Positions 1 through 11,062 are shown, counted from the first letter of the stretch. The stretch: 64,000 nt of DNA from Echinarachnius parma (GCA_037951105.1 JBAMJV010011236.1:1-64000), one strand, 5' to 3'. Notes: generated by a model from the letters alone, not told the origin. Made by a program: numbers and translations.

Positions 1-80
1 CCATTGATCAGGGGGTGGGGGGGGGGGGGGGGGATGATCCATTCATCCACCCCCCCCCCCCCCCCTGATGAATGGGTATT
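1..80. repeat. G/C-tract inverted repeat (hairpin)
   Basis: A G run near the start and a C run at about 49-65 are flanked by matching arms (CATTGATCAGGGGG on the left; CCCCCTGATGAATG on the right), so the stretch can fold on itself. The inner spacer GATGATCCATTCATCC is itself partly palindromic. It may be the truncated end of a small foldback element running off the window edge. Confidence 0.6.
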
Positions 81-1135
81 ACGTAAGTATCGACGCCCAT
101 GGCCAGAACCATATACACAGACGACCTGGAAGCCATAAACCACTGTGCCAGAGCCTACATACTGTACTGGACGGGAATGACTCGAGAAGAAGAAGAAGAC
201 TGTTGAGGGATAGGCATCCATTATGAAATGTCATCCAGCGTGCTGTCAGCTTTGATACGGACAAAACGAAGACCTTTAAAGGCAGTGTAACACATTTGCA
301 CCCACCAAACCAGGTGGGAAAACAAATCTTGTAACTTGTGGGCCTGCACGAAAGCTCTTAACGGACGCATTCTACAATTTAGGTTATGTGTCCCCTTTTG
401 ATCAGGTACGAGAGAAATCGAATTTTGTATTGATTTATGTTTTCAAAATCGCTAATGGAGTGGTCACACGATACTTGCGACGACCTGCAACAGCTTGCGA
501 TTGGTCACGTGCACATATGAAAGGCGGATTTTGCCAAAGTCTGTAATACATCACCGCCCTGTACAAACTCACTGCAGATGTACAATATAAACACTCACAA
601 AATGTTCCGCAATTCAAGGATGAGCGTTAATATCTCTCTGCTCTTATATTGATATGGTCTTGATGCACAAATTACTACTATTACTACTACCACTACTACT
701 ACTACTTCTACTACTACTACTACTAATAATAATTATAATAGTAATATTGTTAATTATAATAATAATATTATTTAATAATAATTAATAATAATAGTAGTTC
801 GTATTATATAGCGCCTATAATAGCCTCTAAGCGTCACACCCGCATTGTACACATCCTCTACTCCCTGAGGAGCATGCTATCGGTGGGTACCCTATTGGTG
901 CACCAAGCTTATATGAAATTAGCCTGAGTATGGAGCCATAGCAAAGACAAATGTTGCAAAATATAAACATAGGACGTGGTGCAAGCTTTTGGCTCTTAAT
1001 TAGCTCATACAAAGACCTCCAATAGGCCAAATATAAATTACCGCGGTAAACAAGGTAGAAAAACAACAAAAATAATAACTGTGGGACATGAAAGAGAATC
1101 GTGGGCCCCAAGAGCCCAAGAGCCGAGACCCCCCA
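81..1135. other. Gene-free stretch with ACT/ATT simple repeat
   Basis: No recognisable coding signal. Positions about 672-800 hold an ACT-then-ATA/ATT trinucleotide microsatellite. The open frames here have no family-like pattern. Confidence 0.5.
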
Positions 1136-1158
1136 CCCCCCCCCCCCCCCCCCCCCCC
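1136..1158. repeat. Poly-C tract (23 C)
   Basis: An uninterrupted run of 23 C, preceded by a shorter C run broken by one A. The reverse strand is a poly-G tract that could form a G-quadruplex. The glycine-rich and proline-rich open frames over it are artefacts of the homopolymer. Confidence 0.9.
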
Positions 1159-1295
1159 TCCCATTCGATCGTTGTCATGTGGATGCCAATCCCAATAATG
1201 ATAATACAAATCTGTCGGTTGAACACCTCCCTTTCATTATTGGTAAGGGTATGTAATGAGAATAAATAACTTTTGATGAAAAGCAGAAATATCTA

Positions 1296-1478
1296 GAGGC
1301 TTGCCTGGAGTATTCAGGATAAATCATTGTCTACCAAACCATGCATCGTTGCCATGGATACGATTTCAATAGGTCACCGCATGCGACGAGACTTGCCTGA
1401 AGTATTCAGGATTAAGTATTGTCTACCAAACCATGAATATTTGCCATGGATGCAATTTCAATAGGTCAATATGGTGAG
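1296..1478. repeat. Two-copy tandem duplication, 92-bp unit
   Basis: The unit starting GAGGCTTGCCTGGAGTATTC at 1296 is repeated at 1388 as GAGACTTGCCTGAAGTATTC. Both contain TTGTCTACCAAACCATG and ATTTCAATAGGTCA. The copies differ at several bases, so the duplication is not very recent. Confidence 0.8.
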
Positions 1479-2749
1479 ATGAAGCCACCGCAATAACCGC
1501 AATCACCGCAATCACCTTGCTCTTTCTCTCTCTCTTCTGTTGTTTTGATCGCAACGGATTTTGAACCGACTTTTTGATGTTCAAATACCTTGCGACAAGA
1601 CTTGCGACGGGAACCCTGCCGTCGCAAGAGAACACACGGCGCATGCGTTCCTCGTGACCAGTCGTGCTATTGTTCGATCGACAACCCAAAACCAGGCTTA
1701 TGATGCTTATTAAGCACGGTAAATAACATGTTAGGTTAACTTTAGCCTAAATGTAATACATACAACCTATTTATGGCTATAATGGGAATAATACCGAATT
1801 TATTGCGATATTTGCATTCTGATGTAACGTCTAGTTATTTCGAACATGATCGGCCCTTCATAAGTTCTATTGTCTTGTTGCCTAGACGTTAAGGGGTAGC
1901 TACACACGTCGATGAACACACACATCGTTCAATATAAAATGTGACCGACTGCAATGACAATGCATTGACTTGCGAACACACACGGTGCAAGGATCCAGGG
2001 AACAAAGGCTCTCACTACCCTAATTGCTAAGCTACAAAACAGCTATTGTACCTGGTCACTTTCTATAGCTTGCCTACCATACCTTAGCACTGTTCTACAC
2101 ACACCTCCTATTGCTATATCATTAGTCTTCATACATTCTACACTCAATACAATGCATAGTGTGCATACCGACTAAACAACTGACTTGATAACTTAACCCA
2201 GCCCATGTTACTCCCTATTCAACCTAATTTCAATGTGCACTGTCGTGTCCCCTGAACCTAACATTATATACCAGTGGCCATATTAATAAAAGCCCGATAG
2301 CCTATCTGTCAGCTATAGAGGCCTTATCTTCTTGCCAAAATGCCAGTTTGGACGATAACTAGCGGCGAACTCACGAAACTCGCTTCGGTGATCACCTTTG
2401 TTTTCCACAACCAGTGCACAACACACACGTGCATGGGTATGTCTTTAGTAATGTTTGTAGATTTTGCACGCTGTCTATGCCCTTACCATATCGACCAATC
2501 AACGAGCGTCTAAGCCCTGTAATACAATAGCCATTTAAAATCTTCGTAGCGGGTTGCTAAATCGTTATTCAAGAAGCACTTCTAACCATTTCGATAACAA
2601 GCTAACAACTTGGATGATCTAATTTATTCATCGTGGCTGTCATGGTAACAGTTCCATCTGTCGCAAGTTTGTCTGACATCGCAACATAACATAAATGCGC
2701 AGTTAATTCAAACTTGTGAAAGAAAGAATGTCTCACTTTCTTCATGTTA
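1479..2749. other. Gene-free stretch, nothing recognised
   Basis: I see no gene, RNA or clear element. A minus-strand open frame at 1423-1689 is arginine/lysine-rich with a short AVI repeat from CAATAACCG repeats and has no family signature. Confidence 0.4.
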
Positions 2750-2917
2750 GGGGCCATCTACAAAGTACACGTACGCACAAGAGGGGGGGGGGGGGGGATT
2801 CACGCTGGTGCGTACGCTACATTCAACCACATGCAAACAAGTACAAATAGTGCGTAAAGGGGGAGGGGGTTTAATTTCGGACAAGAAATGTTGCGTACGT
2901 ACTTTGTAGATGGCCCC
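2750..2917. mobile_element. Short TIR element (MITE, 168 bp)
   Basis: Left end GGGGCCATCTACAAAGTAC and right end GTACTTTGTAGATGGCCCC are perfect inverted repeats. The interior has a G tract and no coding capacity. The flanks TCATGTTA and TCATGATG share six of eight bases, which could be a decayed 8-bp hAT-type target duplication, but this is uncertain. Confidence 0.75.
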
Positions 2918-3041
2918 TCATGATGCGTTTTATTGAGTTTGTTGTGTGCTATTTTTAAATACAAGATGATCAAAATATGGTTAGCATGAGCTGAACCGGG
3001 CAAACCCGATGGGGGAGTCAAGGGTCTTAATAGGGGTGAAT

Positions 3042-3072
<31 letters not shown>
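3042..3072. repeat. Poly-G tract (31 G)
   Basis: An uninterrupted run of about 31 G, the longest homopolymer in the window. It lies directly at the 3' end of the recognisable Harbinger transposase remnant on the minus strand. Confidence 0.9.
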
Positions 3073-3073
<1 letters not shown>

Positions 3074-3089
3074 GGAGGGTGGGGTTCGG

Positions 3090-3393
3090 GTGAGGGAATC
3101 ACGCGGAAGCACATTTTGTCATTACGATCCCCAATATAACAAAACAAATACATCTCCCTCCTCATAAGTACCGTACCCTCCCCCTTTACTACATTATGAC
3201 CATGCTCCACCACGCCTTTACTTATATCATGACATGGGATACGATTTGTGATCTCCATAATAATTTCACGCGAAAACCTATATCGCCCCCTTAATTCGCT
3301 ATCATCAAAAACTTCTAGTGGGTTTCTCCTATCACGAAAAACGCACTCCCTACGCATGGCACGCCTTAATTCACCTAACTCGAAGAGCCATGT
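3090..3393 (-). pseudogene. PIF/Harbinger transposase N-terminal remnant
   Basis: The minus-strand frame reads a pattern typical of HARBI1-like transposases: an R-R-x-x-V-F-R-D-R stretch followed by NPLEVFDDSELRGRYRF and an I-I-x-E-I-T-N helix. In the family this N-terminal segment comes before the DDE nuclease core. Only about 95 residues are recognisable: an in-frame TGA lies just upstream near 3394 and the frame then runs into the poly-G tract, so the DDE catalytic residues are absent. It is therefore a dead fragment of a class II transposon rather than a host HARBI1 gene. Family assignment is by motif memory, not by search. Confidence 0.6.
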
Positions 3394-3599
3394 TCACGAT
3401 CGCGCTTCACGCAGTGACAAAAACCGGGCAGATTGTTACTTGCTAGCAATTTAGAGGTACAGCCGAGTACCTCTAAATTTTTGGTCCAGTTGTCGCTAAA
3501 ATTAGTCCTATCTGGCTTTGGTGAATAAGAAACATTTAGCTGGGTGGTAGGTCGTCATTCAAATGCACGCCTTTGTTGTAAGTCCAACAAAGCTCTATA

Positions 3600-4129
3600 C
3601 AGGGTGGCCCAAAAAAAACGGAACGGGGCACTTCCCAAAATAAAGTAGCACATGTATTATGTCCATCGGATAGAGTGTCTTTTCAAATGAACAACGATAC
3701 CAAGAACAGTCAATTTGGTCGTGTAGTTTTTGTTTTAGGGCCCTGTGAGTGACACCATGTCAGGTTCTCTTTTTTGTCAATTTGTATTGAGCCAGCGCTT
3801 GATGAATTGCACGAACCGCCGTTCATATCGTTGAGCATCGCGCACTATTGTTAGTGTGCACTCAGTCGTGTGCCGAGAGAATGGGCCTGGTCGCTGAATG
3901 GTATTACGGGCAAGGAGTGCGGTTAAACTGGCATTGACTAGGTCGAAATCGACATAAATCGGCACCTGACATGGTCTCACTCACTGCGTCCTTAAACAAA
4001 AACGACCTGACCAAAATTACTGTTCTTGGTATCGTTTTTCATTGGAAAGGACACCCTATCCGATGAACATAAACATTGTGGTATTATATTTTGGGAAGTG
4101 CCCCGTTCCGTTTTTTTTGGGCCACCCTG
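3600..4129. mobile_element. Tc1/mariner-type element with ~140-bp TIRs
   Basis: The ends read CAGGGTGGCCCAAAAAAAAC and its inverted complement, and the match continues inward for about 140 bp through CGGAACGGGGCACTTCCC, ATCGGATAG and AACGATACCAAGAACAGT, with scattered differences. TA dinucleotides flank both ends (3598-3599 and 4130-4131), as expected for the Tc1/mariner superfamily. The 530-bp element is too short for a transposase. A 67-codon minus-strand frame at 3777-3980 in the middle has no domain I recognise. It is probably a non-autonomous internal-deletion derivative. Confidence 0.8.
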
Positions 4130-4131
4130 TA

Positions 4132-4830
4132 TAGAAGGTCCCACATGAATAGATTTCAATGCATTTAGTCGGCACCGTAGATCTATTGTTGTAATTGTTC
4201 GCATTTCGACTAACAATGTCGTGGAATACCAAATGATTGTGGAAATTAGACAGATGGGTTGTCATTCCAGGCCAGGCCTTGACTACGATAGCGAATTATG
4301 CCTATCGGCCTTTTGTGAATACCAGCCAAGCCTAGCGGACATCGAAATTGTGATTTGATCAACCAACTAGCTTATCGGGGTTTAATGAATATACAGGCAT
4401 ATATACAAAAAACCTGGGAAAATCTTTACAGTGTATTGTAATGTGTGTATGTGTCATCGATATCAATGGTACGTGTATTATAACGTACGTTTATGTGTGT
4501 GTCGCTGTGTAACCAGCGTATGTCGTATTAGTATCGACTAATCAAGACTAGTGCCGAATTATCCAGAGTAGTAAAACAGAAAAATATTAAATTCGTTTAT
4601 TGAAGAAGGGTTCAATTGATTTGATATTTCTTACACATTTTATTAACATCATTCCCTAGCTACATGCCATGCTTTCTGGCAGCCGCAAGACGCCATTAAC
4701 GACATACATGTACAATTGCATAAAGTCACGTTCTACCCCTACCGGCTCCCTATTTATACATCTGGGTAGAGAGGAGGTATGAGGAATTGATCGGGGTTTA
4801 TTTGTTGTATTGTGTTTTAATTATGATATT
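4132..4830. other. Gene-free stretch, intron side of minus-strand GPCR exon
   Basis: No coding pattern is seen. For the minus-strand receptor exon at 4842-5004 this is the start of the downstream intron. The next receptor exon (TM2 onward) is not found between here and position 1, so it should lie outside the window. Confidence 0.5.
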
Positions 4831-4841
4831 GATCGACTTAC

Positions 4842-5004
4842 CGGTGTTACGGAGACTTTGGTGATGCCAAACGGCCCCGATCACGAGCACGTTACCGATG
4901 CTACCAGTGAAAATTATGACGAACGTCCAGACCAGATAGATCGTGTGGACCACGTGTTCGTCAGGGTAAGGATTCACATACGCGTGATCGAACTGTGACG
5001 TGTT
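4842..5004 (-). CDS. Rhodopsin-class GPCR, internal exon (TM1), melatonin-receptor-like
   Basis: Reading the minus strand from 5004 to 4842 gives 54 codons plus one base. It begins with an N-glycosylation sequon (NTS), passes through AYVNPYPDEHVVHTIYLVWT into a hydrophobic TM1 with the class-A signature GNVLVI (the conserved Asn 1.50), and ends in the first intracellular loop with SLRNTG. The upstream side has a good acceptor (CCTAAC branch-like motif, pyrimidines, CATACCAG) and the downstream side a GTAAGT donor after the first base of a Gly codon (phase 1). An in-frame TAA lies just 5' of the acceptor and there is no ATG, so a separate upstream exon must supply the start. The splice position after LRNxG is that of melatonin-receptor genes. 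Its paralogue lies at 50633-50882 on the other strand. The receptor class is fairly sure; the ligand is unknown. Confidence 0.75.
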
Positions 5005-5006
5005 CT

Positions 5007-6030
5007 GGTATGAAAAGGGTTAGGAGGTTTCCTGAGTACTTTTTACATTTCCTGATTTTGGATTATATGACCTTTTTATTTGTGTACTTTGTGTGCATTT
5101 ATCTATCATATCAAAGCTCTCTGAATTGGAGGATTTTGTGACCAAAATCTAGCGTGTGATCTACCAAGAAATACAAAATGATCGTGGTTTTCCCCATAAT
5201 CCGCTCACCAATAGCACTGGCACCTTGACTTTGTTTTTAAAAGCCCAACAATAAACAATAAGGCTTTTGAAGCGTGATCTGCAAATTGAATTCCAAGTTC
5301 ATCACTTACTTTCAGCCGTCATGAAATCAAACAATGGCCAAATAGTTCTCGTTTAACGTTTAATATTCATTATACATTTATTGAAAGTATGTTTAATGTG
5401 CCAATTTTGTTGATAATGACAAATGTGATATCATTTTAATATCGACATAATATTTTGCACATCGTGTAGTAGCTAGGCCTATAATCATGGTGTTAATGTT
5501 TTACCCTATTTTGGGTGGCTACATCTGGCATTTTAGAAAACAGTAATCGGGAAACAAAAAGTGATCTTAAATAGTGGAAATGCAAGACAGTATATCTTAC
5601 TTACCATTGTCTTTGCTACGATGTCAAAATTAATATGAAGAGATTTAGTTACAACCAGCTGCCAACGAAAACGCGCGTAATTTTGTCACATTCGTTTCGA
5701 CATGTACGCGAAAGTATACTAATATAATGTCAGTCACTCTACAACAAAAAAACATATAACACGCGATGAAGATGACGATGATGGTGGTCCGTATTTGAAA
5801 ATAAATGAGGATTATGTAGCTCTTGTTCATCCACAAGCCCTATTGCTTTGTGCCACACCAATTTCCAGGTAAAGGGAAATGCAGGAATACTGCAAATCTC
5901 CAAATTAAAAGCAAAGATTGTCTCGAAGCTTGTGCCTTGCAGTTTAAGAACTATGCAGCGTCCACCAAAATTCAACCCGCACGCGCGTGCATTGAATATT
6001 GAGATAAATGAAGTACAATGAATGGATAGA
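5007..6030. other. Gene-free stretch upstream of the minus-strand GPCR exon
   Basis: This would be the intron or 5' region of the minus-strand receptor. I see no second exon, although a short signal-peptide or 5'UTR exon could be hidden here. The minus-strand frames at 5645-5975 carry no family signature. Confidence 0.4.
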
Positions 6031-6219
6031 AAATTTGCGATGTCAAATTATCCGGTGGTGAAAGTCGTCTCCATTGCTTCATGCACAAAACATTCCGCCG
6101 GATAGAACAACGTACATCGCCTAAAATAACGCATTAACCGAACACGAAACGCATACAAACGGAGACGAGCGGATATAAATTTGGCTCTTCGTCGATCGTC
6201 CGTTAAAGTCATACCTGTA
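6031..6219. mobile_element. MITE family F, truncated copy
   Basis: Contains the family core TCAAATTATCCGGTGGTGAA, TCTCCATTGCTTCATG and ACAAAACATTCCGCCGGATA, shared with the copies at 6742-6999 and 61942-62168. The left terminal repeat is missing and the right side meets another element at about 6220. Confidence 0.65.
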
Positions 6220-6732
6220 AAGTGTCCAAATCCACGAAAATTACTTGGAGCTTCCTCGTTTCTCTTCTACCGTGTTGTTTAGCTTATGGTAAGAGAAGAA
6301 TAAAATAGGGTTTGATTTTTTCAAATGTCCCTTTAGTATGAAGATAATTATCATTGAAAATCATTATTTCTAAAGCGTTAATCAACGCAATTGAACAAAA
6401 GTACAATTGTCTTAGCTGAGAACGTCCGCATGCAGCACCCGTGAGAACATTCTGGAGATTGAACTTTGAGCCGAGCGAGTTCAAATTCCATGAATTATGT
6501 TCTACGTGTGTAAAAATACACGGGTGCGAATATCTCAAACGGATCATTCATTACTGCGACAATTCCATGACAAGCCATCAGTATTCGGTGATACAATTTG
6601 AACTCAATATTCGTTTTTTTCACTAGGTAAACAGTGTTCGTTTTCTTTCAAACTTTCACAAATCTTTCAATTGTATTTTACAATGATATTGATGTAGGAT
6701 TGAAGTCTCAAATATCTGACACTTTACAGGCA
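6220..6732. mobile_element. Possible TIR element (513 bp)
   Basis: CCTGTAAAGTGTC near 6220 and GACACTTTACAGG near 6732 form a perfect 13-bp inverted repeat, and the segment sits between two family F MITE sequences. No coding capacity is recognised, and no target duplication was seen with confidence. Confidence 0.4.
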
Positions 6733-6741
6733 TCACTTTAA

Positions 6742-6999
6742 GGTCTGGTCACATATCACCGGATAGCGTAAACGGACGCCCGACGGATAGACAATTTCCG
6801 AAATCAAATTATCCGGTGATGAAAGTCTTCTCCATTGCTTCATGTACAAAACATTCCGCTGGATAGAACAATGTACATCGCCTGACAAGAAACACATACG
6901 AACGGAGACGAACCAGGGATATCCCTGGACGAACGGATGGAAAATGTTGCTCTCCGTCGGGCGTCCGTTTACGCTATCAGGTGATATGTGACACGGGCA
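6742..6999. mobile_element. MITE family F, complete copy (258 bp)
   Basis: Left end GGTCTGGTCACATATCACC, followed by GGATAGCGTAAACGGACGCC, is matched in reverse at the right end (GGCGTCCGTTTACGCTATC, then GGTGATATGTGACACGGGC). This makes terminal repeats of about 45 bp. Two other copies in the window share the core. No open frame. Confidence 0.75.
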
Positions 7000-7664
7000 A
7001 TAAGCGTTGCTTATGATCAATAACTTGTTGGTCATGTGTGCACAGCGTAAAAGGTCTTCGCGCAAGTATAAGTTATTATAATTTACCAAGCAATCAGCCG
7101 TGTGTATAGCAAGGTAGTTCTAATTCGTCGTTGGAGCAGGAACATTATATAATTTATTTTGCAATTTACTACACACGTTAAGCCCACACTTCATTTTTTT
7201 TCTTCTTACATGTTTTTACTTGACAATTGATTGGCATTCAAGACTCATCCATGAACGAGCACCACGACGTTTAAATAATTTTAATAATGACGAACAAATA
7301 TATGGGTTGAAAAGGGTGGAAATGATTCTGATATTTCCACTCTCATAGCTATCATCTGAACATCTATTATTAACTTGAAACTTTTCTTCTTTTTGTTTGT
7401 TTGCTTTCTTCACTTCATTTCAAATTCGTATACAAAGATGAGGATCAATTTAATACTACTCTCAGCAAAATTCCGCATTAGACACAACAATACTAATATT
7501 GCAGACAAGATCCATCTAGATCAAGATATATGGATAAGAGAGATGGATATTGAAGCAAGGGGATAATGGAAAATGAAAGATGGGAATTTTCACAACATCG
7601 TGTAATGTAACATCAGGTAATAAAGATGAGGTATACTAACTTAGTTATCAAAACATTGTACAGA
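7000..7664. other. Gene-free stretch, nothing recognised
   Basis: AT-rich sequence with no coding pattern, RNA gene or repeat that I could identify. Confidence 0.4.
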
Positions 7665-7838
7665 TGTTAACTGGATATGGAGGGAACATCCTGGAATGTT
7701 TCTCTCCGAGTGATTTCAAATTCGTTCGAGGGAAGATTATAAGCCCCGAGACGTAATCGGGAGACTTATTTTCTTCAAGAAATAGCATTTCAAATCCCGA
7801 GGGAACATTTCATGATGTTCCCGACAACAAAGTTAACA
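7665..7838. mobile_element. MITE with TGTTAAC ends (174 bp)
   Basis: Ends are TGTTAACTGG and AAAGTTAACA. Internally, GGAACAT and CCCGAG motifs recur as inverted pairs. A related copy with the same ends and internal CCCGAGATGTAGTCGAG-type sequence lies at 22918-23074. The 3' tail of the minus-strand CR1-like LINE abuts its right end. Confidence 0.65.
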
Positions 7839-7973
7839 TCTTCTTCTTCTTGGTACTGCAAACAAACTCCACATGATGCGGATATACAGTTGCAGGCACT
7901 TGGTGGGTTTAGGTGTGCGCGCCTAATTGGGGAGCCCGTGGTGGGCCCTCCTAGTGAAATCTAGTATATTCAT

Positions 7974-9370
7974 CTAACTGAAATGTCCTTGAAATTATTG
8001 CAACGATGTGGCTTGTCGTGCGTTATTTGGTAAGAGATTCCACTCCGCCAGAGTTCGTGGTATGAACGAATATTTGTAGCAGTCCTTCTTGGTTGCGAGA
8101 CGTTTGAAGGAAAGAGCCGATGACTTCCTTGTTTAGATTCCCCCTGATGAGTCTGTCTGGTATTTGTCCGAGTCAATTTCAGCAGTGTGCTGTATTGATT
8201 TATACAAGAGGTTGAGTCTCGAGGTAGCCCGTCGATCTTCCAGGGGTTTCCATCCCAGTGTTGATATCATAGATGAGACGCTACTAGTTCTCCTCCAGTC
8301 CTTGCATACAAATCTGGCAGCTCTTCGTTGAACAGCTTCAAGTCTGCTTTTGTGTTCCTCTTTGTATGGGTCCCATACTGATGCAGCGTATTCTAGCTTT
8401 GGTCGGACCAACGTCTTGTAAGCTGTCTCTTTCACTTTGCGCGAGCAACTATAGAGGTTTCTCCGAAGCAGGCCCAGTACCTTGTTTGCCTTGGATGCAG
8501 TTGTGTATATGTGGTCTGCCCAGTTCAGTTTTGAGTTAAGCTCTACCCCAAGGTACGAGTGTTTCGCTATTGAGTAAAGGGGTGTTCCATTCATGGTGTA
8601 TTATGTTTCTTTTGCTCTCCGTTTGTGAGTAATGTGCATCACATGGCACTTGTCAATGTTGAATTTCGTCTGCCATTTTGCCTCCCAGGCGCACAAACGG
8701 TTAATATCCTGCTGTAGTGCCGTATTGTCAGCATCGGATTGGATCTCTCGGTATATAATGCAGTCGTCCGCGAACAGTCGCACTTGGGAGTCGACTCCCT
8801 TTGGTAAATCGTTAATGTATAAAATAAATAGTAGTGGGCCCAAAACAGTACCCTGTGGAACTCCTGATTGTACGTCCACGTGTTCGGATGAAGCCCCTTC
8901 CAGTACGACAGATTGCGTCCTTCTTGTCAGAAAATTATTTATCCAGGTGTGTATAGATCCTGTTATCCCTGCTTGGTTCAGCTTCAGAAGAAGCCTCTGA
9001 TGGGGGACTGTATCAAACGCCTTGCTGAAGTCTGTGATGACGACGTCTACTTGTCCTTGACGATCTAAGATTTCGGCGATGTCATGCACGGTCAGGGCAA
9101 GTTGAGTTTCGCATGATCTCCCTTTCCTGAAGCCATGTTGTTCTCCATTGAGGACGTTGTATGTCTCGAGATGTGTCATGATGTTTGTGTGGATTAAATG
9201 TTCCAATAGTTTACAGGGTATATATGTCAATGAGACTGGTCGGTAATTTTTGGGTTCCTTTCTTAAATATCGGCGTAATGTTGGCTTTCAACAAGTCCTC
9301 TGGCAATTCTCCCGTGTCGATGGATTTTTGAAAGATGTTCTTTAGCAATGGGGCCATGTTATGTGACATA
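7974..9370 (-). pseudogene. CR1/L2-like LINE reverse transcriptase, decayed
   Basis: The minus strand encodes most of a non-LTR reverse transcriptase. It starts inside the fingers (a PEDLLKANITPIFKKG pattern at about 9300-9260), has one frameshift near 9235, then continues with ENGEQHGFRKGRSC-like sequence. Motif A is DFSKAFDTVPHQRLL, then SGVPQGTVLGPLLF and the catalytic FADD box, so the polymerase aspartates are intact. Motifs of the thumb and C-terminal region follow (KYLGV-like, RPKLEYAASVWDPY, then FIPRTLAEWNLLP). From 9230 to 7974 the frame is single and broken only by about three nonsense codons (near 8597, 8130 and 7990). The tail ends near 7840 with a GAA-type simple repeat. The 5' part is cut off by the TIR element starting near 9369. 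Confidence 0.85.
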
Positions 9371-10257
9371 CATCCCATTCATACTAGCGTCTAGCACTGG
9401 CTCGGCACTGGCCTGGCACTGGCCTGGGATAATATGTCTACCCATTCATACTAGGCATCAACACTGGACAAGTGTACTGCAGCGTATCATGGAGCCCAAG
9501 ATTTGTTACAGACGACAAAAAGATTGAAGCAGTACAGCGAAGAGCAACAAGGCTGATTCCAGGAATGAGCTCCTCATCGTACCCAGAGAGACTGAGAAAA
9601 CTTGAGCTTTTCTCTCTTCACTACCGAAAGGAGAGGGAGATATGATCCAAGTCTACAAAATCCTGCACGGTATTGACAGAATCGATCCAGAACATTTCTT
9701 TGTCAGATCTGATTACCTACGTACTCGTGGACATCCTCTGAAGTTTTTTACTACCCGTTGTAAACTCAACTTCAGAAGCAGTTTCTTCAGCAAGCGTGTT
9801 ATAAGTTCATGGAACAGTCTTCCTGCGTCATTAGTCACTGCTACTAGCGCCGTCACTTTCAAACATGGCCTGGATATTGTTTGGTTAAATCAAAGATTTG
9901 ATATCGTTTGACTTCCATGCGCGCATGCTGTGCACAGCCAGTAAAAGGAATGCTATCAACGTGTTTATGACCAGGAGATCTACAGGGCTACCCTACACTC
10001 CTGTCTAGATTATGATGATGATGATGATGATGAAGTATCGCGCAGGTATGAATGCAACAGTATCCTGGATGCTTATTGGCATGCGAATTACGACGTTGGT
10101 AGCAGCAAAAATGACGTAGTACACACCTATTGTGACGTAACAGTGACTAAGCAAATTCTGTGCGAGCAAGGCCGTACTGCGCATGCGCGAAGTTATGCTA
10201 GACATGACAGTGCCAGTGCCCAGCCAGTGCTAGACGAAAGTATGAATGGGATGTAGT
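9369..10257. mobile_element. TIR element carrying a LINE 3' end
   Basis: The left end CATCCCATTCATACTAGCG, with CTAGCACTGGCT, is mirrored at the right end (AGCCAGTGCTAG, then AAGTATGAATGGGATG). These terminal repeats are about 33 bp with two or three mismatches. A second partial left end (CCCATTCATACTAGG) occurs at about 9440. The interior holds a plus-strand CR1-like 3' end and a GAT repeat. It abuts the broken 5' side of the minus-strand LINE, so it probably inserted into that LINE. Confidence 0.65.
9455..10030 (+). pseudogene. CR1-like LINE C-terminus and 3' tail
   Basis: The plus strand encodes the end of a non-LTR polyprotein: KKIEAVQRRATRLIPG, then YPERLRKLELFSLHYRKERE, then after a small frame break MIQVYKILHG and the closing pattern FFSKRVISSWNSLPASLV. 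The stop lies near 9911. About 100 bp of 3'UTR follow, ending in a perfect (GAT)n run at 10012-10031, which is typical of CR1-type retroposon tails. No reverse transcriptase core is present. It is a severely 5'-truncated insertion inside the surrounding TIR element. Confidence 0.8.
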
Positions 10258-10261
10258 TTAA

Positions 10262-10662
10262 AACAGCCGTTTAAATACAAACGGGCGCTCTCTAAAAGCG
10301 CATTGGTTTCAACCTTTCTGTATCGAAAAATTTGCATGAGATGTTTTGTTAAAATAATGATTAAATAGAGAGATCATCAACAACTATTTAGAAACCTCTT
10401 TTGTAAATTTGTGAAAAGTATAAGCTTTTTTTTTATTGTCAACGGCTGGTTCAAAATTATCGAAGCATTGTGGGATCCCACAATAATTACAAATGGTTAT
10501 ATTTATGGATATTTTAGCCGTCTCTGAACCGATTTTGATCAAAGAAACTTGATTCTGTCATTAAAACTGTGTGCTCTTCCAAATTGTTCACTCAGTTGTT
10601 CATTAACTCACAAATTGTTTCCTGAAGCGCCCTCTATACCAAAACTGAACTACTCCCTTAAG
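10262..10662. mobile_element. MITE family B (TTAA-type), old copy
   Basis: The right end CCAAAACTGAACTACTCCC matches the family B terminus (consensus CCAAAACTCAACTATCCC, then TTTAA). The interior shares GGTTTCAACC, TTTTGTTAAAATAATGATT and CGATTTTGATCAAA with the copies at 15345, 16547, 18410 and 26184. The left end is eroded. It preserves the unoccupied form (single GATTAAAT) of the site into which a foldback element has inserted in the 16547-18707 copy. Confidence 0.65.
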
Positions 10663-11062
10663 CCAATCGGTGACTCGAATTATATTTCATGCATGTGCGC
10701 GACCAAAGATATGCACGAAACATTATGATTGATAGTGGGCGACTTGCACACAACTCAATTTTGTGCAACTTTCTTTTTAACAAATGTTGCATTCTACTAA
10801 CTTCTAAACTTTTGACCAATTATGTACAATTTACTGTGAACTATCCTACACAACCAAACCAAACTTTATTCAGGTATCTTTCCTGACTTAGCAGATGAAA
10901 AGGGATGCATGAGTGAATTCACACAAACACGGGGATCAGGGAAAACATGGGAAACACGATAGATCAGGAAAGTTACTCATTTGGTCTGAAATCAAGCATG
11001 TTTTCATTGTACTCGTTCTCTGGCATAAATCATTTATTTTTTAATTATGAGGTATACGGGGG
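10663..11062. other. Gene-free stretch, nothing recognised
   Basis: AT-rich sequence without a recognisable gene or repeat. Confidence 0.4.

Noticed and set aside
1000-1269. Glycine-rich and proline-rich open frames on both strands
   Set aside because: Produced by the poly-C tract at 1136-1158.
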